From NCBI GenBank assembly GCA_016647705.1, contig JAENRU010000485.1, positions 310,001 to 374,000 of the forward strand: DNA of 64,000 nucleotides, written 5' to 3'. Numbering within the stretch: the first letter of the stretch is position 1; every line of letters starts with the position of its first letter. Source of the stretch: Eucommia ulmoides (taxonomy: Eukaryota; Streptophyta; Magnoliopsida; Garryales; Eucommiaceae). The translations under genes and the position numbers were made by a program. Under the pieces are notes generated by a model, which did not search any database, had not been told where the DNA came from, and worked only from the letters and a program-made list of their open reading frames with translations. Below are positions 45,647-58,044 of the stretch, in pieces.

Positions 45647-46109
45647 TTCATATGTTACTACAAAATCTTAATAAGTATAAAATGTATGTGAAGAACAAGT
45701 ATTCTTATACTATAAAATGTTTCTCACCTATATCACACAATACTCTTCCTTATCCAAGCGTCGCCATAGATCTGGGTCGGGCTATGCAGTTTCTATCTCA
45801 AAACCAAAACCAAAATAATTTCGGTTTTCAATGCCGAAATCAAATTGTAAATAAAATCATTTAATCAGTTTCAAAATCGAACCGTTAGGTTCAGTTCGGT
45901 TACTCGACGGTTTGAATTCAATTATCATCTCTCGGTTTTACATAAAATTAAATGGTTCGATTTTAAAATAGCTTTCTAAATAATTGACAGTTTAGGATTT
46001 TATTTTGGATTTGATATTTGCTTAAAGGTTTCAATTTCTACAGCAACCGGTCTAAAACCCTACCATTGCCAGGGACTTATTCTAAAATTTATGATTTTAA
46101 TATTAAAAT
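45647..46109. other. Spacer, no gene recognised
   Basis: AT-rich with 'tcggtt' and 'aaccgaac'-like short repeats at about 45880-45960. Nothing else identified. Confidence 0.4.
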
Positions 46110-48346
46110 TATTGATCCTAAGATTTTGATGAACAATTAAAGGTTGATGGTGGAACTAACGGTTTGATTAAGTGTTTCAGTTTCTTAGTTCTAATAATGA
46201 AAATATGATGACAAGTAATGAATGTATGCAAAAGAGACTGACAAAGACGATGGACATTAAGAGACCGAAGATTTTGAAGAATCTAAGAGAAAACAACTCA
46301 AGTTAATTTTTACTCTTAATGTATTTCGATTAGGATCACACACGACACAATTTTTTTTTAAATTTATGTGTGTTTTGATAGGATCCTAATTAGTGAAATT
46401 GTCTGCTCTTATGTGTTATTGAAAAATAAATATTGATAATTAATTAAAATTGGATTTAAGAACTTAGTGGAGCTAATTGAGAAAAGAAATTAGTTAAAGA
46501 GGCGAAAATGTCAATAAGAATGTATTAAAAACGAATTGGAGAGAAGTGTTCAACAATGAGGAGTCAACTGATAAGTCGACCGAAGCGTATAAGACAAACT
46601 TGCTGAATCGATCAGCCGACAGATAGGTCGACCTGGCGTAAAAAGTGAACTCTTTGAATCGATCAGTCGATAGGGAGGTCGATCTGTGCTTGGAGGATAA
46701 ACTCTCTGTATCTTTCGGTCGACAGACTGTGAATTACTGGTCGACCGATGGGCAAAAAATTTTTGGCTTGGGCTACAACCTGAATCGGGTGGTCGACTTA
46801 TGAGTATTTGTCGGACGATTGATGAGTTTGTTTAAAGTTTTATGGAATTTCGGGATTTGATTCAAAACTAGCCGTTATTTTGTTATCCGATTGAGTGATT
46901 TTAGGGATATGAATATCTTTAAGATATAATACTCTTATTTTAATATTCCTATAGATTTGATACATGGAATTAAATTGTTTTTTAAATTAGTCATTTTAAT
47001 ACTTCATATCTTATCGAATTGGGTTTAAAAATTCTTTTGAGGGATTAAATTGAATATTTTGAAAACTATTATTAAGTGAAATATATCTTAAAAGAAATGT
47101 ATCAATATATGGGGTCTATAGGTGATTTTAAAAGACATATCTTGTGGAAATTAACCGTTATAGGGCTTGTTTCAAGTGGTTATAAATAGACTTGCGGATT
47201 TCACATAATGATTTTACACAATATCAAGAACTATTAAATTCCTAAGCTTTTCTAAGAGATATCATTATAATTTTATACTAAAAAATATTGTGAGATTATT
47301 TTGGAGTTAAAGTGCTAATTTATTTGGCGTCACCAATCTGAGCTGTCTAGCAATCTGTTTTGCAATCCATTGGTGTTTTCCTGATGAGATCATTTCAAGC
47401 TTATTCTTTAATTTAGTATTTGATTATTATTATTTGCTTGCTGAATTGATATTTTTGAGAAATCGTTTTTGAACTTTAAAAGCATAAAAATCTTTTAAAA
47501 CGATTTGTGTGTTAATCTGATTACGTCGTTAATCTGATTACGTGCTTAATTGTACTACTCACATTCTTTATTATAATTAGATTTTGTTTCCTTACTTTAT
47601 TTCTATCATTAGTATCGAGATATTAATTGAGTATTAATTAATTTGAGGTGGTAGAAGTTCTGAGTGAGAAGAACTTATCAATTTTTGTAATTGGTGAGTT
47701 GTGTGTGGATTAGATACTATTTCGAGTGTCTAATCAGGGGTAACTTGGTTTCAATCTCTTCCGGTTAAGAGATTGAGGTGTTAATTCTTCCTTTATAGAA
47801 TTAATTGTGAGTGATTTGTAAATGTTCCATCTTTACCTAGGAAAATGATAGTTGGAGCATTTCTGTGAGGTTTTGATCCTTGAACCTAAGATATAAAAAG
47901 AATTAGGTTGTGATTCTCCCTATAATAGAATTAGGTTATTCTTGAGCCTATAAATAGTAGAGATTATTCCTGATCCTGTAAAAAAGAATTTGTAAAGGTT
48001 GATTCTGAGTCTATGACAAGAATCATTGTGAGGGTTTGGTTCCCACTTGTAAAAGAATCTTGAATTTAGTGGGTGCAAATCTCCATGGGGCTCAGAGGAC
48101 TGAATTAGCCAAGAATAGTTTAGTGAACCAGGATATATTGGTGTGTACTTCATTATTTATTTCCTTTATTTTATCTTGTATTTTTTGGGTGTGCACCTAG
48201 AGCTTATTACACTTATCCGCTGCTATAAAGATAATAATTAATTTTAGGATAAAATTAATTATTTGATTTTTGAAGTGTTATTATTTAGATTAATTTTTTA
48301 GTACTACCCAATTCACCCCCCTCTTGGGTAGCTCATTAGGCCAACA
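46110..48346 (+). mobile_element. SIRE/Maximus-like copia LTR (5' LTR)
   Basis: The start 'attgatcctaagattttgat' and the end 'caattcacccccctcttggg', 'ggccaaca' have the form I know from SIRE-type LTRs, and a primer site for initiator tRNA-Met follows. The stretch 46555-46810 has a repeated 'gtcgaccgat'-like motif in several variants. The 3' half also exists at 44560-45646. Length about 2.2 kb; the left boundary is inferred. Confidence 0.6.
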
Positions 48347-48348
48347 AT

Positions 48349-48361
48349 TGGCATCATAGCT
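48349..48361 (+). other. Primer binding site, initiator tRNA-Met type (degenerate)
   Basis: TGGCATCATAGCT stands where TGGTATCAGAGC is expected, three bases after the LTR end. Two changes from the canonical form agree with the age of the element. Confidence 0.55.
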
Positions 48362-48415
48362 AGTTTTAGCTCTTTAGGCTTAACATTCTATCTAAACTAG
48401 TCACGTGCACACACT

Positions 48416-49250
48416 ATGGATAATATTTTTTGTGTATCTTTTCTTGATGGTGATAGATCCTTATATGACAATGTGGTTTATGATTCTTGTAATTTTAGTA
48501 GTAGTGATGGAGATGCTGATAATAAAAATGTCCATATTGTTATTAAAAAATTACTTTCTTTCACACTATTTTTTGCTAAAGAGAGTTTGAGTTTAAAAAG
48601 AAAATTGATTCGTTTGAAAATGGTGGAGAAAGTGTTCGAAAAACTAAAGTGAATTTGGATGATTATTGTGGTACAAAAGAGTTTTCGGACGTTATTTTTG
48701 AAATTAATAATTTGCTCTCTAACTTGGAATCTCTTGAAAATGAAAACAGAGTTTTAAAAATTAATTTTGATATGATTTTCAGGCAAATGTCAGATCTTAT
48801 TTCTAAAATTAATTTACTTAAGAAAAATTTTGAAAAATCAAAATTCGACCTTAAGACTATTTCAAGAGATTCTGAGAATGATTTTTCTAGATAAAGTGGA
48901 TATGTTTCATCGTCTCATCATTCATCACAAGCCAGTTATAGTTTTGTTGGTATTATTAGAAATGATTCTTATTTTACATCTCGTACTTTCTTTTGTACAT
49001 TGAATTTGAGATATTATTGTAATAGGGTTGGGCACTTTAAAATATCATGTTCGTTTCAGAACTCTAAGTTTATGTCTAACAAAGATGGATCAAAACTGAA
49101 ATGTATACCGAAGAAAGTTGTTGAAATGTCTTGTGCAGAGTTACATAATGTTGGAAATGGATCCGAAGGAACAAACAAAGAAGTTATATCAAAATTAAGA
49201 CAATATGTTATCAAGGATCCACAAGCGATGCGTGCAAAGTAAAAAGATGC
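48416..49250 (+). pseudogene. Decayed copia gag
   Basis: Three adjoining frames (48416-48652, 48649-48894 and 49000-49242), offset and with stops, encode an acidic N-terminal part, a coiled-coil-like section (NLESLENENRVLKINFD) and a zinc-knuckle remnant, YYCNRVGHFKISC. The first knuckle cysteine is replaced by arginine. No protease, integrase or reverse transcriptase follows, so the element is deleted downstream. Order and position after the primer site support gag. Confidence 0.6.
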
Positions 49251-50990
49251 ATAAAAGACAAAGTGTGAAATTGCAAGAAAACCACAAGAGACATGTGCAA
49301 AACAAAAAGATTTACCAAATCCATGATTAAATATCACTAGGAAGCCGCAAGTAACATGAGCAAATGGAAGTATCAATGAATCAAATGGAAAAAATCAAAG
49401 GTTGAGAGGATCGATACGGACAAGCAAATAAGAATTACGCGCCCAAATCAATCATCGGCATAAATGAAGTAAATAACAAAGTTGTCCGAAAAGATAGAAA
49501 AGATACTCTTAACCTTCCGCATTTTAAATTCATTAAATTTGTTAAAGAGGGAGGTTCCCAACTTGCCAAATAGGTAAGTTGGCGATAGTTTCTAAGACTT
49601 AATTTAAATGATGCGTTTATTTGTTATCTTAGAAATATTACATGGCGATTATGAGAATCATATTTAATTAAAGTGTATTTACATATTTTTATAATGTGCT
49701 TATATCGAGTAGTAATAATGTGTTTAATTTTAAAATATGTCACGTGATTTAGAAATTGAATTAAGTGAATTGAGTTTTTATTTTATACATCTTGATTTAT
49801 TAAAATGCATAATATTTTATATTGAGGTTAATTAAATGACTTAATTTGATCACGATAATACTTGTATGGTTAATATTAATATGAAAGTATGAAAATTCTT
49901 TTTGATTCCATATACGATCATTTGAATAAATGACATATTAATTTATACTTAATGTTTCTAGTTGATATTTTATGAGAGAAATATGCATTTATCCATATTT
50001 AAAGCATGTATTAGATTTATGTTGATTGATCCTAAGTTATTTTTGAGATATGATTCTTATTTTAGTACATTAAATATTAAATGGCTTGATTTTATCTAAT
50101 AGGAAGACATTATATGGTATCATGAGTAAGACATGAGAATTTAACTGAAATTATATGATTGCATATTATATTGTCGAAGCATTTTGATTGCCTTATATTT
50201 ATTTTCATAAGCATGAATTAATTTATTTATAATTATATATGAAGAGAAGTGTTTAGAAGAGGGATAATATTATATTATGCTTATATTTAAAGATGAGTTC
50301 TGAATTACATAACGGCACGGCTAATATACCTCTTTTTTCTTTTTTCTTTTTTCTTTTTTTTTTTTTTTTTTTTCTGTTGTGCTTCTCCTTTATAAAGAAA
50401 ACCCACAAAAATGTGTTTAGTAATCAATTTAGAAAGGAAAAAAAATCACACGTGAACCTCTACTTTTTTGTTCTACTTTCGAGAAGGGTGTTTTTAAAAG
50501 AAACAAATGAGTTTTTTCAGTTAATGATATTTTACATAACAAGAGTGCCCTTGCTTTTGTTTTCTTATTAGGAAATAATATTTAATATTTTTAATTTAAT
50601 GATATTTTAAATTTATTTAATAATATTATAAAACATTATTTGTAAGACGTAAGATATTTAAATATTTTATTTGCACTATGCGAGATATTTTTATGCAAAT
50701 TTTTTTTGTTAATAGTAAGTTAATACAAAAAAAAAATATTTCTTTCATAAGTTACTTGTTTTTTATATTTTAGTTGGTCGCCCAAGTCTATCCAATTTGG
50801 ACTTAATTCAAATATTTTTGCACTTTTAGGATGAAATTGGTTAAAAAAAAATTAAGGAAAAAATTAATTCTCGTGGCAAAGTTAAAAATTGCAGTATAAC
50901 CCTTAAAACATAATAAAAACATTTCTATTACCACATAATCTATGAAAAAAACTAAAATTATATTTTTCCGTTGGTAACATTTAGTGATTG
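49251..50990. other. AT-rich DNA, no gene recognised
   Basis: 49420-49570 may be further decayed retroelement sequence. The rest is low complexity, with a T-run at 50350-50372. Confidence 0.4.
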
Positions 50991-50995
50991 AATTT

Positions 50996-52167
50996 TGTTG
51001 ATGTCAAATTTTGGTCGACATCAATAGTATGGTCTGGTCAATCATTGGATGAAGATTTTCAGTTTGTGTAGCTTCTAACCCGCAGAGGGGTCCTTGGCCG
51101 GAAAAGGAAGGGCCTGTGTTGAGAAGGGCCCAAAAACCTCCTGGGCCTAGAAGGGGAGGACCAAAACACCTTTTGGTCCTTGGAAAAACGAATCAGTGTT
51201 TGAGATGAAGCAAATCCGGGAAGGGGAAGACTGGGATGCCTTCTGGTCCGGGAAGGAGAAAGCTGGAGATGGACAACCACTTGTTTCTTGCACACACGAA
51301 CTGGCTGGGAGTATCCCGAAAAGTCCCTCCGGCGTGAGAATTAGCGTACGGGGAGAAAAGTTTATAATGTAATTTGCCAAGAAGAGGAAAAAAAGAGAGA
51401 AAGTAGTGAGCTTAATTTACCTTCTCTTTTTTGCGGTGAAGTTTTCTCATTTAGAGAGTCTTTCATTACCTTTGGGCAATTGTATTCCCTCATTTATATA
51501 GGCAAAATGGAGATTAGATTAAAGTTTAAGCAAGAGTTAGTGTCTCCTCAATGATCACATTATGGTGGTAATTTGGCTTGTAGCCATTGGAGTCATGCCC
51601 AGAGGCCTTCCTTTTGGCCACATTTAGGAGATATTTTGGTTGGGAAAGGGAATCATAATGAGGATCATGGATATTTTGGAGAATTGTGGGATATTTTGGA
51701 GTGTTTAAGAGGTAGAGAACCGAGCCAACTGGTGAACAAATGGAGGAGAACATCACCCTGTTGTGGCTGAGATGGGGAGCTTGATCCTTGTCCTCCCGGA
51801 TAGCTGGAGATGGGAATGGGAGTTATGAGAAGTTTCTTGATGGGGAATTTGTTTCTCTACTCGGTGACATTTTCACACTTGGTCTCCAGTATCACTTGAT
51901 CTTTGAGGTTGGAAATATCAATGTGGAGAATCCAGAGATGGGAGAGGGTTTCCCATCCCGGTGGCGACTCGCCCGCCCTTCCTGGAGGGCATTGGGTCCT
52001 TTGAGAGAGTCTTTTGAGGAGGTTGGTATAGTTGAGGAAGCTTCCCTTCTAGGTACATTTCTTATACTAGTCTTTGGTGCGCTTCGAACTTCGGATTTTG
52101 TAGGAAGTTGAGCACACGTGGCGGTCTTCAATTGGTTGCGTTGGGATGACCATTTTTATCATCTTCA
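50996..52167 (-). mobile_element. Solo LTR 3, Tat-like, with 5-bp target duplication
   Basis: On the minus strand it runs from TGAAGATGATAAAA to GACATCAACA, flanked by AATTT on both sides (50991-50995 and 52168-52172). Minus-strand CTATATAAAT near 51492-51501 serves as a TATA box. Downstream, 'attctcacgccggaggg' matches text in the Tat LTR at 57832 ('attctcacgccggaggttc'). Open frames in both directions are non-specific. It is 1,172 bp long and carries no internal retroelement genes. Confidence 0.8.
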
Positions 52168-52172
52168 AATTT

Positions 52173-52600
52173 TATTGTAAATATAGAATTAAACAAGAAA
52201 CTTGATAAAAACATGGATTATTAATTTCATGTCATATTCTATACTAAATTTTTAATGTGGGTACCCTTAATATTCACAATTAATTTATAACGTTATCAGC
52301 ATTGAACAACATCAGAATCCGCCGTCTATTGCCACCACCATCTACTTTGTAACTAAAACTTTTCTTAACAATTTTAATTACAATAAATTTTACTTTTTAG
52401 TTACAATTTACCACTTAACTATAAACTAAGTTCCAAAAACAAAAAGAATACAATTTGAAGTAAGTGTAAAAAGGAACCGTTGAACAAATTGCCCTCAAAA
52501 TATCTATAGTCCCTTTATATATCAATTTTTTAGTCTAGCACATTTTAGAATCATTTTTCGGTGTAAAGGAGCGAATTTGGTATTAAAATTTGTTAAATAT
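52173..52600. other. AT-rich spacer
   Basis: No gene or element recognised. Confidence 0.4.
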
Positions 52601-52609
52601 TATAAATTA

Positions 52610-53368
52610 GGGAAAAATATATTTTAAATATTGACACTTTTCTAAATGGTCTCTCTCCGTTTGAACGTCTCATTTTAAACTCTCTAGATATAAACACGTT
52701 TTTATTTGCTCAGTCCGTTAGAAATTCCATCCAAACTAACAAGATTTTGAGTTTTACTTTTTTTTTTTTCATGTTCTTTTATTATTTGACCCCTCTCTAT
52801 TTCTCTCTCTACTGCTCAAGACTCTCTCTCTGTTCCTCCTTCCCTCTCTCTCTCTCTCTATTCCTCCCTCTCCCCGCCGGCTGGAACCACCTCTTGTTAT
52901 GGGGGTTGCGCCTCTGTTATGGGGAGGAAGCACCCTCTGTATAGAATCACCCCCGAAACAGGGGGTGGTACCACCCCGTAACAAACAGGGGTACTACCCC
53001 CTGTTTCGGGGGTGGAACCACCCCTGAAACATGCATGGGGAAGGGAGGGAGAGAAAGAGAGAGAGGAGGAGGGAAGGAGGAATAGAAAGAGAGGGAAGGA
53101 GGGAGGGAGGAGGAAGAGAGAGAGAGAGAGTTCGCGGGAGAGAGAGAGAGAGAGATGTAGGGAGAAAAAGAAAAAAATCATTAAAAAATAGAAAAATATA
53201 TGAAATGACAGTTTTGCCCCTTTATTCTGTTAGTTTTAACAGATTTTTCGACGGAAGGACCGAATAAAAATATGCTAATACCTAGAGAGTTTAAAATGAA
53301 AGGTTCAAATGGAGAGGGACCATTTAGAAAAATGTCAATACCTAGAGGGTTTAAAATATATTTTTTCC
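52610..53368. mobile_element. MULE-type foldback MITE with exact 9-bp target duplication
   Basis: It is flanked by TATAAATTA (52601-52609 and 53369-53377). The ends are GGGAAAAATATATTTTAAA and, reverse-complemented, GGAAAAAATATATTTTAAA. The whole 759 bp folds back: a pyrimidine-rich arm (52790-52875) faces a purine-rich arm (53036-53160). The centre (52949-53025) is a GC-rich palindrome with CACCCCCGAAACAGGGGGTG and its mirror. No coding sequence. Confidence 0.88.
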
Positions 53369-53377
53369 TATAAATTA

Positions 53378-55998
53378 AGTACAAATTTAAATAATGAAAA
53401 CATAGGGATAAACAAAAAAATGTATTTAAATTTAACATATTTAACCGAAAACCATATGGTAACAAGTATAGTAACTATTTGCCTTATAAAATAATGGAAA
53501 AAATTTTGAGGGGTCCGTTTGTTAAAAAAATAACTTTTTTAGGACCATACTTTTTGGGTTCATTCCAAAAGTACCATCATGTTTAGTCTTCCTAGATTAT
53601 CCTTCAATAGCTACAAAATTTACAAAAATATCATTTTGGCCTTTTTTTTTATTTTTTCCAAAACTCCTAATATATATATATATAGAATTTCAATTAATTT
53701 TGTTTTTTAATAAAAAATTCAGTTAATTTTGTTTTCCTTCATTTTTTTTTTGTATAATATCATAAATAATCTGATTATGTTTCACTTAATTTTATTTCAA
53801 TTTATTTTATAATTCCACCAAAATTTAATATGTAAATTTTAAATCACTGAAATTTATTTTTTATTCAAAATATATAACTTTTTAAAAATCCACTAGATGA
53901 AGTAATCTAAGTGGATATCCACCTAAAGTAAGTTAAGTGGGTATCTACTGAAAATATTCAAAATGAAAATCACTATCAAATCAATCAGAAATTCACACAC
54001 ACACAAGAATAGAATTAAGAAATCTCTATTGAAGAAATCTAAGTGAAAATTCACTAAACAAATCAAGTATAAATACGCCAAAAAATATAAAACGCAAAAA
54101 TTAAAATTACGAATTCAGACATTTAAAAACCGAATCACCATCAAACTAACCATCACCTTATCACATTCTCATGAATAAAATCCATTGAAAATCAAATGGA
54201 GAATCATGGTTCATTGCATTAAAAAAAATAAAAAAATGAAAAATACAAAAAATTTTACGACACTGAACATATCTCAAAATATATCCCATTCTTGACGGCA
54301 TAACCTTGTCTTCAGCCTCTGAATGATATTCCGTTGATTGAATCCTGAAATGAAGACCACTAGAGCTATGCACAAAACCACACAACACATTTCAAATTTA
54401 TCCACAAAAATCAACAATTCAAAATATGAAGTATTTTCTTCTTTTTTAAAAAGAACCGATCAATATTTGAAAAAAAAAAGAAGTGAAAATCCATTTAAAT
54501 ATGAGCTATGCAAAATTTGAAATTCCACTTAAAAAAATTACACAAACAATAGACATCCACTAAAAGCAATCAGTGGATATCCACTAACTTTATTTAGTTA
54601 GGCTTGATAAACAATCAAACATTTCAAATTTGTCAGTGAATATCCACTCAAAATCAATTAGTAGATATCCACTAAAATCAATCAGTGGATATCCACTTAC
54701 CTCTATTAGCAATGTTTGATGAATAATAACACAAAAATGAGAAAATTAATTTTTTTTGTTCAAGCCCGTGACATTCAACAAAACGGAAGAACCACCATAC
54801 ATGAAAACCAAAAATAAGTAAAAAATACCTAAAAATAGTGTGTCAAGACGAATATACTAAGACGAATCAATAAAAAATTCACACACACACAAGAACAGAA
54901 TTAAGAAATCTCTGTTGAAGAAATCTAAGTGAAAATCCACTAGAGCTGTGCACAAGACGAATCAATCTTGAAATGAAGACCACTAAAGCCATGCACAAAA
55001 CTACACAACACATTTCAAATTTATTTACATAAATCAACAATTCAAAATATGAAGTATGCAAAATTTTAAATTCAACTTAAAAAAATTACACAAGCAATAG
55101 ATATCCACTAAAAAATATTAAGTGGATATCCACTAACTTTATTTACTTAGGTTTGATAAAGAATCAAATATTTCAGATTTGTTAATGGATTTTCACTCAA
55201 AATCAATCAATATATACACACACAAAGAGAGAGTAATCTATGGTGAACTGGGAAATTACCTGGAGAGAGAAATTGAGGGCGATGGATAGGTAATAACGAA
55301 GAACGTTGGTGCCATTACCTCTCCGTCAAAATTCAGAATCAATTGGTGATGGCTAGATTTGGTTAGATCTAGGGTAGATTTGGTTAGATTTAGGCTAAAT
55401 CTAACCCGATCTAGCCAAATCGAAAAGGAAATGATGAATCAGAGTGTAGATGATGACGAATCGGAGAAGAGATGGTGGCCATGGAGTGACGACGGTGGTG
55501 GCAGCGACCTAAGGTGAGGACGATGGCTAGCTATGCGAGGGCGGCGGCGGCGGCAAGTTAAGGCGAGGAAGACAGCCGCAAGCTATGCAGGAGCGGTGGA
55601 GGCGAGATATGGCAAGGGCGGCGTGAGCTTTGCTAGGGCTGAGAAAGAGACAAGAAGGAAGAAAGAGGGTTGAGGTAAAGAAATGAGATTAGGGTTAGGT
55701 TTAAATGAACAAGGGTCAAAAAAAGAAAAGAAAAAAGTTTGCCAACTCAACACAGGACTTTTCAAGTCAAAAATCTTAAAATGGAAAATTTGATCATCCG
55801 TAAAAAAAGTTGGGTCTTGAAAAATTGTCTACTTTAGAAAGAGGACTTTTGGAAGAAAATCCCTAAAATAATTTAAGAACCTTTAAGATATCAATGTAGA
55901 ATAGGAATCTAAACCAACAATTAAAATTTTATTTGAAAAAAAAAATATATTTTTTAAAAATATAAAAATAATTTTTTTTAGTTTCGTTTTACAAAAAA
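53378..55998. repeat. AT-rich repeats with GTGGATATCCAC palindromes
   Basis: The palindrome GTGGATATCCAC occurs at about 53912, 54567, 54684 and 55122, with one-base variants between. A longer block (54340-54600) is repeated at 54960-55140. Flanking text 'cacacacaagaayagaattaa' is also doubled (about 54000 and 54887). 55240-55690 is less AT-rich, with GGC repeats, and holds no recognised gene. This may be a non-autonomous DNA element with sub-terminal repeats, but its ends were not found. Confidence 0.5.
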
Positions 55999-56125
55999 GG
56001 TATTTTAGAATACCTTATTTTTTCTTCTCTCTTTCTCCTTTACCAGACCTTGAACCCCTGTCCTAATGGGTGCTAATAAAGGCAAACCACCACCAAGGCA
56101 AAGGAAAGGCCGGTGACTCAAATTA
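55999..56125 (+). repeat. Dispersed module copy 5
   Basis: Hairpin GGTATTTTAGAATACC (55999-56014) followed by 'taccagaccttgaacccctg', 'gggtgctaataaaggcaa' and 'aaaggccggtgactc'. It is the most distant copy, 26 kb from the one next to DES1. Confidence 0.55.
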
Positions 56126-56285
56126 CCATTTTTAATTATTTTGTTATTCGTTTTAATTTTTTTTTTTGTTTTTTATAATAATATATTTTCATTCAGATTT
56201 AACAGATACATTACTTCCATTGCCAACTACATAATTTATTTTATTTTATTTATTCGTCAAATTAAGGCGTGGGCTAAATTGCAAG

Positions 56286-56886
56286 TCTCATAACACATTT
56301 GATAACCAAAATAAGTGTTAATAACTGAATAAATTAAGTATTTATTTAATTAATTTTATTTGATAACTTTAATTAATATTACTTAATTAGTTAAATGTTA
56401 CTTAAAATTTCAATTTTGTCTGCCTAAAATTAAGTTGGACTTTACTTATTTTTTTTTTTTCATTTAATGGGCTTCTACCCCTCCTTTTTTTTTTTTTTTT
56501 TCGAGATCATTTTACCTTGACAAACCTAATTCTTCTTTCATTTTTATTTTGTCCTCGTTGTTTCAGATCTTATCCTTAGCAAATTTTTATTTTAGTAAAA
56601 AATCAAGTTTTTTTTTATTTTTAGATTTTACATTCACATTCTCATTTTAATTTTTATTTTATTTCTTCCCTGTATTATCTTGATTTTAGTAAAAGTTTAA
56701 ATTAAGGATAGTAATGCTAAAAAAAATAAAAAATTCAATCTTCAAATTTTGTATTAATCAAATAAATAGAAAAAATTAGCACTTAAAAACCAATACTTAA
56801 AATTTTAATTTATCTGACAAGCTTATGATATATTTAGCACTTAAAATTCAGAACTTAAAATTTAAGTGGTTATCAAACACGGTCTT
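56286..56886. mobile_element. MITE-like element with 'GTTTGATAACC' termini
   Basis: The left end 'cacatttgataacc' and the right end 'ggttatcaaacacggtc' are inverted repeats, and both arms are rich in 'acttaaaatt' text. The right side is followed by TTA and the left preceded by TAA, so the target duplication is uncertain. Confidence 0.45.
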
Positions 56887-56889
56887 AGT

Positions 56890-57503
56890 AAAGATTTTCT
56901 ACTCTCCTCTTGACATGAACGACAACAACGTTATGCCAAGGGGGGACTCCAGCCCCCTTAAATTTTGATTTTTTTTTTCCCATCTTATATTTTTATAAAA
57001 AACTAAACTGAATTATGAAAATTATTACGCCCTAATTTCCAAACCGGTCAAATTAAATTATATATTTATCCATATTTATTTCAATTAACTATTTTTTTAA
57101 TACTTATGAAATAAAAAATTGATACATCAAGGCAGGGGAAATTCTAGTAAATAAATAAAAAAAACAAGTTTGAAGAGAGAGTGGAGAAACAAGTGTTTCA
57201 AAATCCATCAATATCTACTGCACTATTCTCTTTATTATGTATATGAGTCTTGGTCTACTATATTAAATTCTAATTCACTAGTAAAATCCTAATCACTGAC
57301 TGTATATGAACTATTTTTATATCTCTATAACATTGTACATTAACATATATTAATACAATTGATGTGTGTAAAACTCCCTTCCCAAACTGACCTAGGCTCC
57401 AAATTGAAGTCAGGTAAACCTGTCTGATAAGTGGGTTGGGGCAGTATAAGCCCATGATTCAAACACTAATTTAGTGATCTATATGAATATATGGGCAGCC
57501 ATA
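56890..57503. other. Spacer before the Tat element
   Basis: No gene recognised. Confidence 0.4.
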
Positions 57504-57968
57504 TGATAAGGCCTATATTTGGGTATGAATAAAGCCCAAGGTGTCAAAAGCCATAGAGGAAACTAGTTATCTCAAAGTTTCGGTCTTTACCTGTATACGT
57601 TAGAATAAGTCCGAATTGATTGTAACAGCCCGTGATTAATGGGGACCGTTACAGATATTCTTCCATTAATACGGGGATAATGGCTATTATATATAACGGC
57701 AGAGAGAAACGAGTAACTGAATGATATTTTCATTCAAGAGATAATAATCAGATCACCCTATAAAAAGGGAAGAAGGTAACTGGTAAGGGGGACTCAATTT
57801 ATTCTCACTATATTCAGATTAACTTATTCTCACGCCGGAGGTTCTTTGGCTAACACCACACCGGTGTTCCCCATTAGAATTCACGGTTTTGCAGGCCAAG
57901 AAAGAAGACGAAATATTTTCTGATACGTGTGGAGATTGACATGTGATTGAGAATTTTTGACTACATCA
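57504..57968 (+). mobile_element. 5' LTR of the Tat element
   Basis: Starts about TGATAAGGCC and ends CATCA just before the primer site. The left boundary is a best guess because the partner LTR is outside the window. A TATA box lies at 57758-57766. Confidence 0.6.
57758..57766 (+). promoter_or_regulatory. TATA box in the Tat 5' LTR
   Basis: CTATAAAAA within 'caccctataaaaaggga', about 210 bases before the LTR end; strong core-promoter form. Confidence 0.6.
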
Positions 57969-57970
57969 TT

Positions 57971-57988
57971 TGGCGCCGCCTGTGGGAA
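57971..57988 (+). other. Primer binding site, tRNA-Arg type
   Basis: TGGCGCCGCCTGTGGGAA follows the LTR by two bases. The usual Tat form is TGGCGCCGTCTGTGGGAA (tRNA-Arg), so one base differs. Confidence 0.7.
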
Positions 57989-58044
57989 ACACGAACGTAA
58001 AACACTACGTTGCTGATATAAGGCACTTGTGAGCTAGGGCACCG

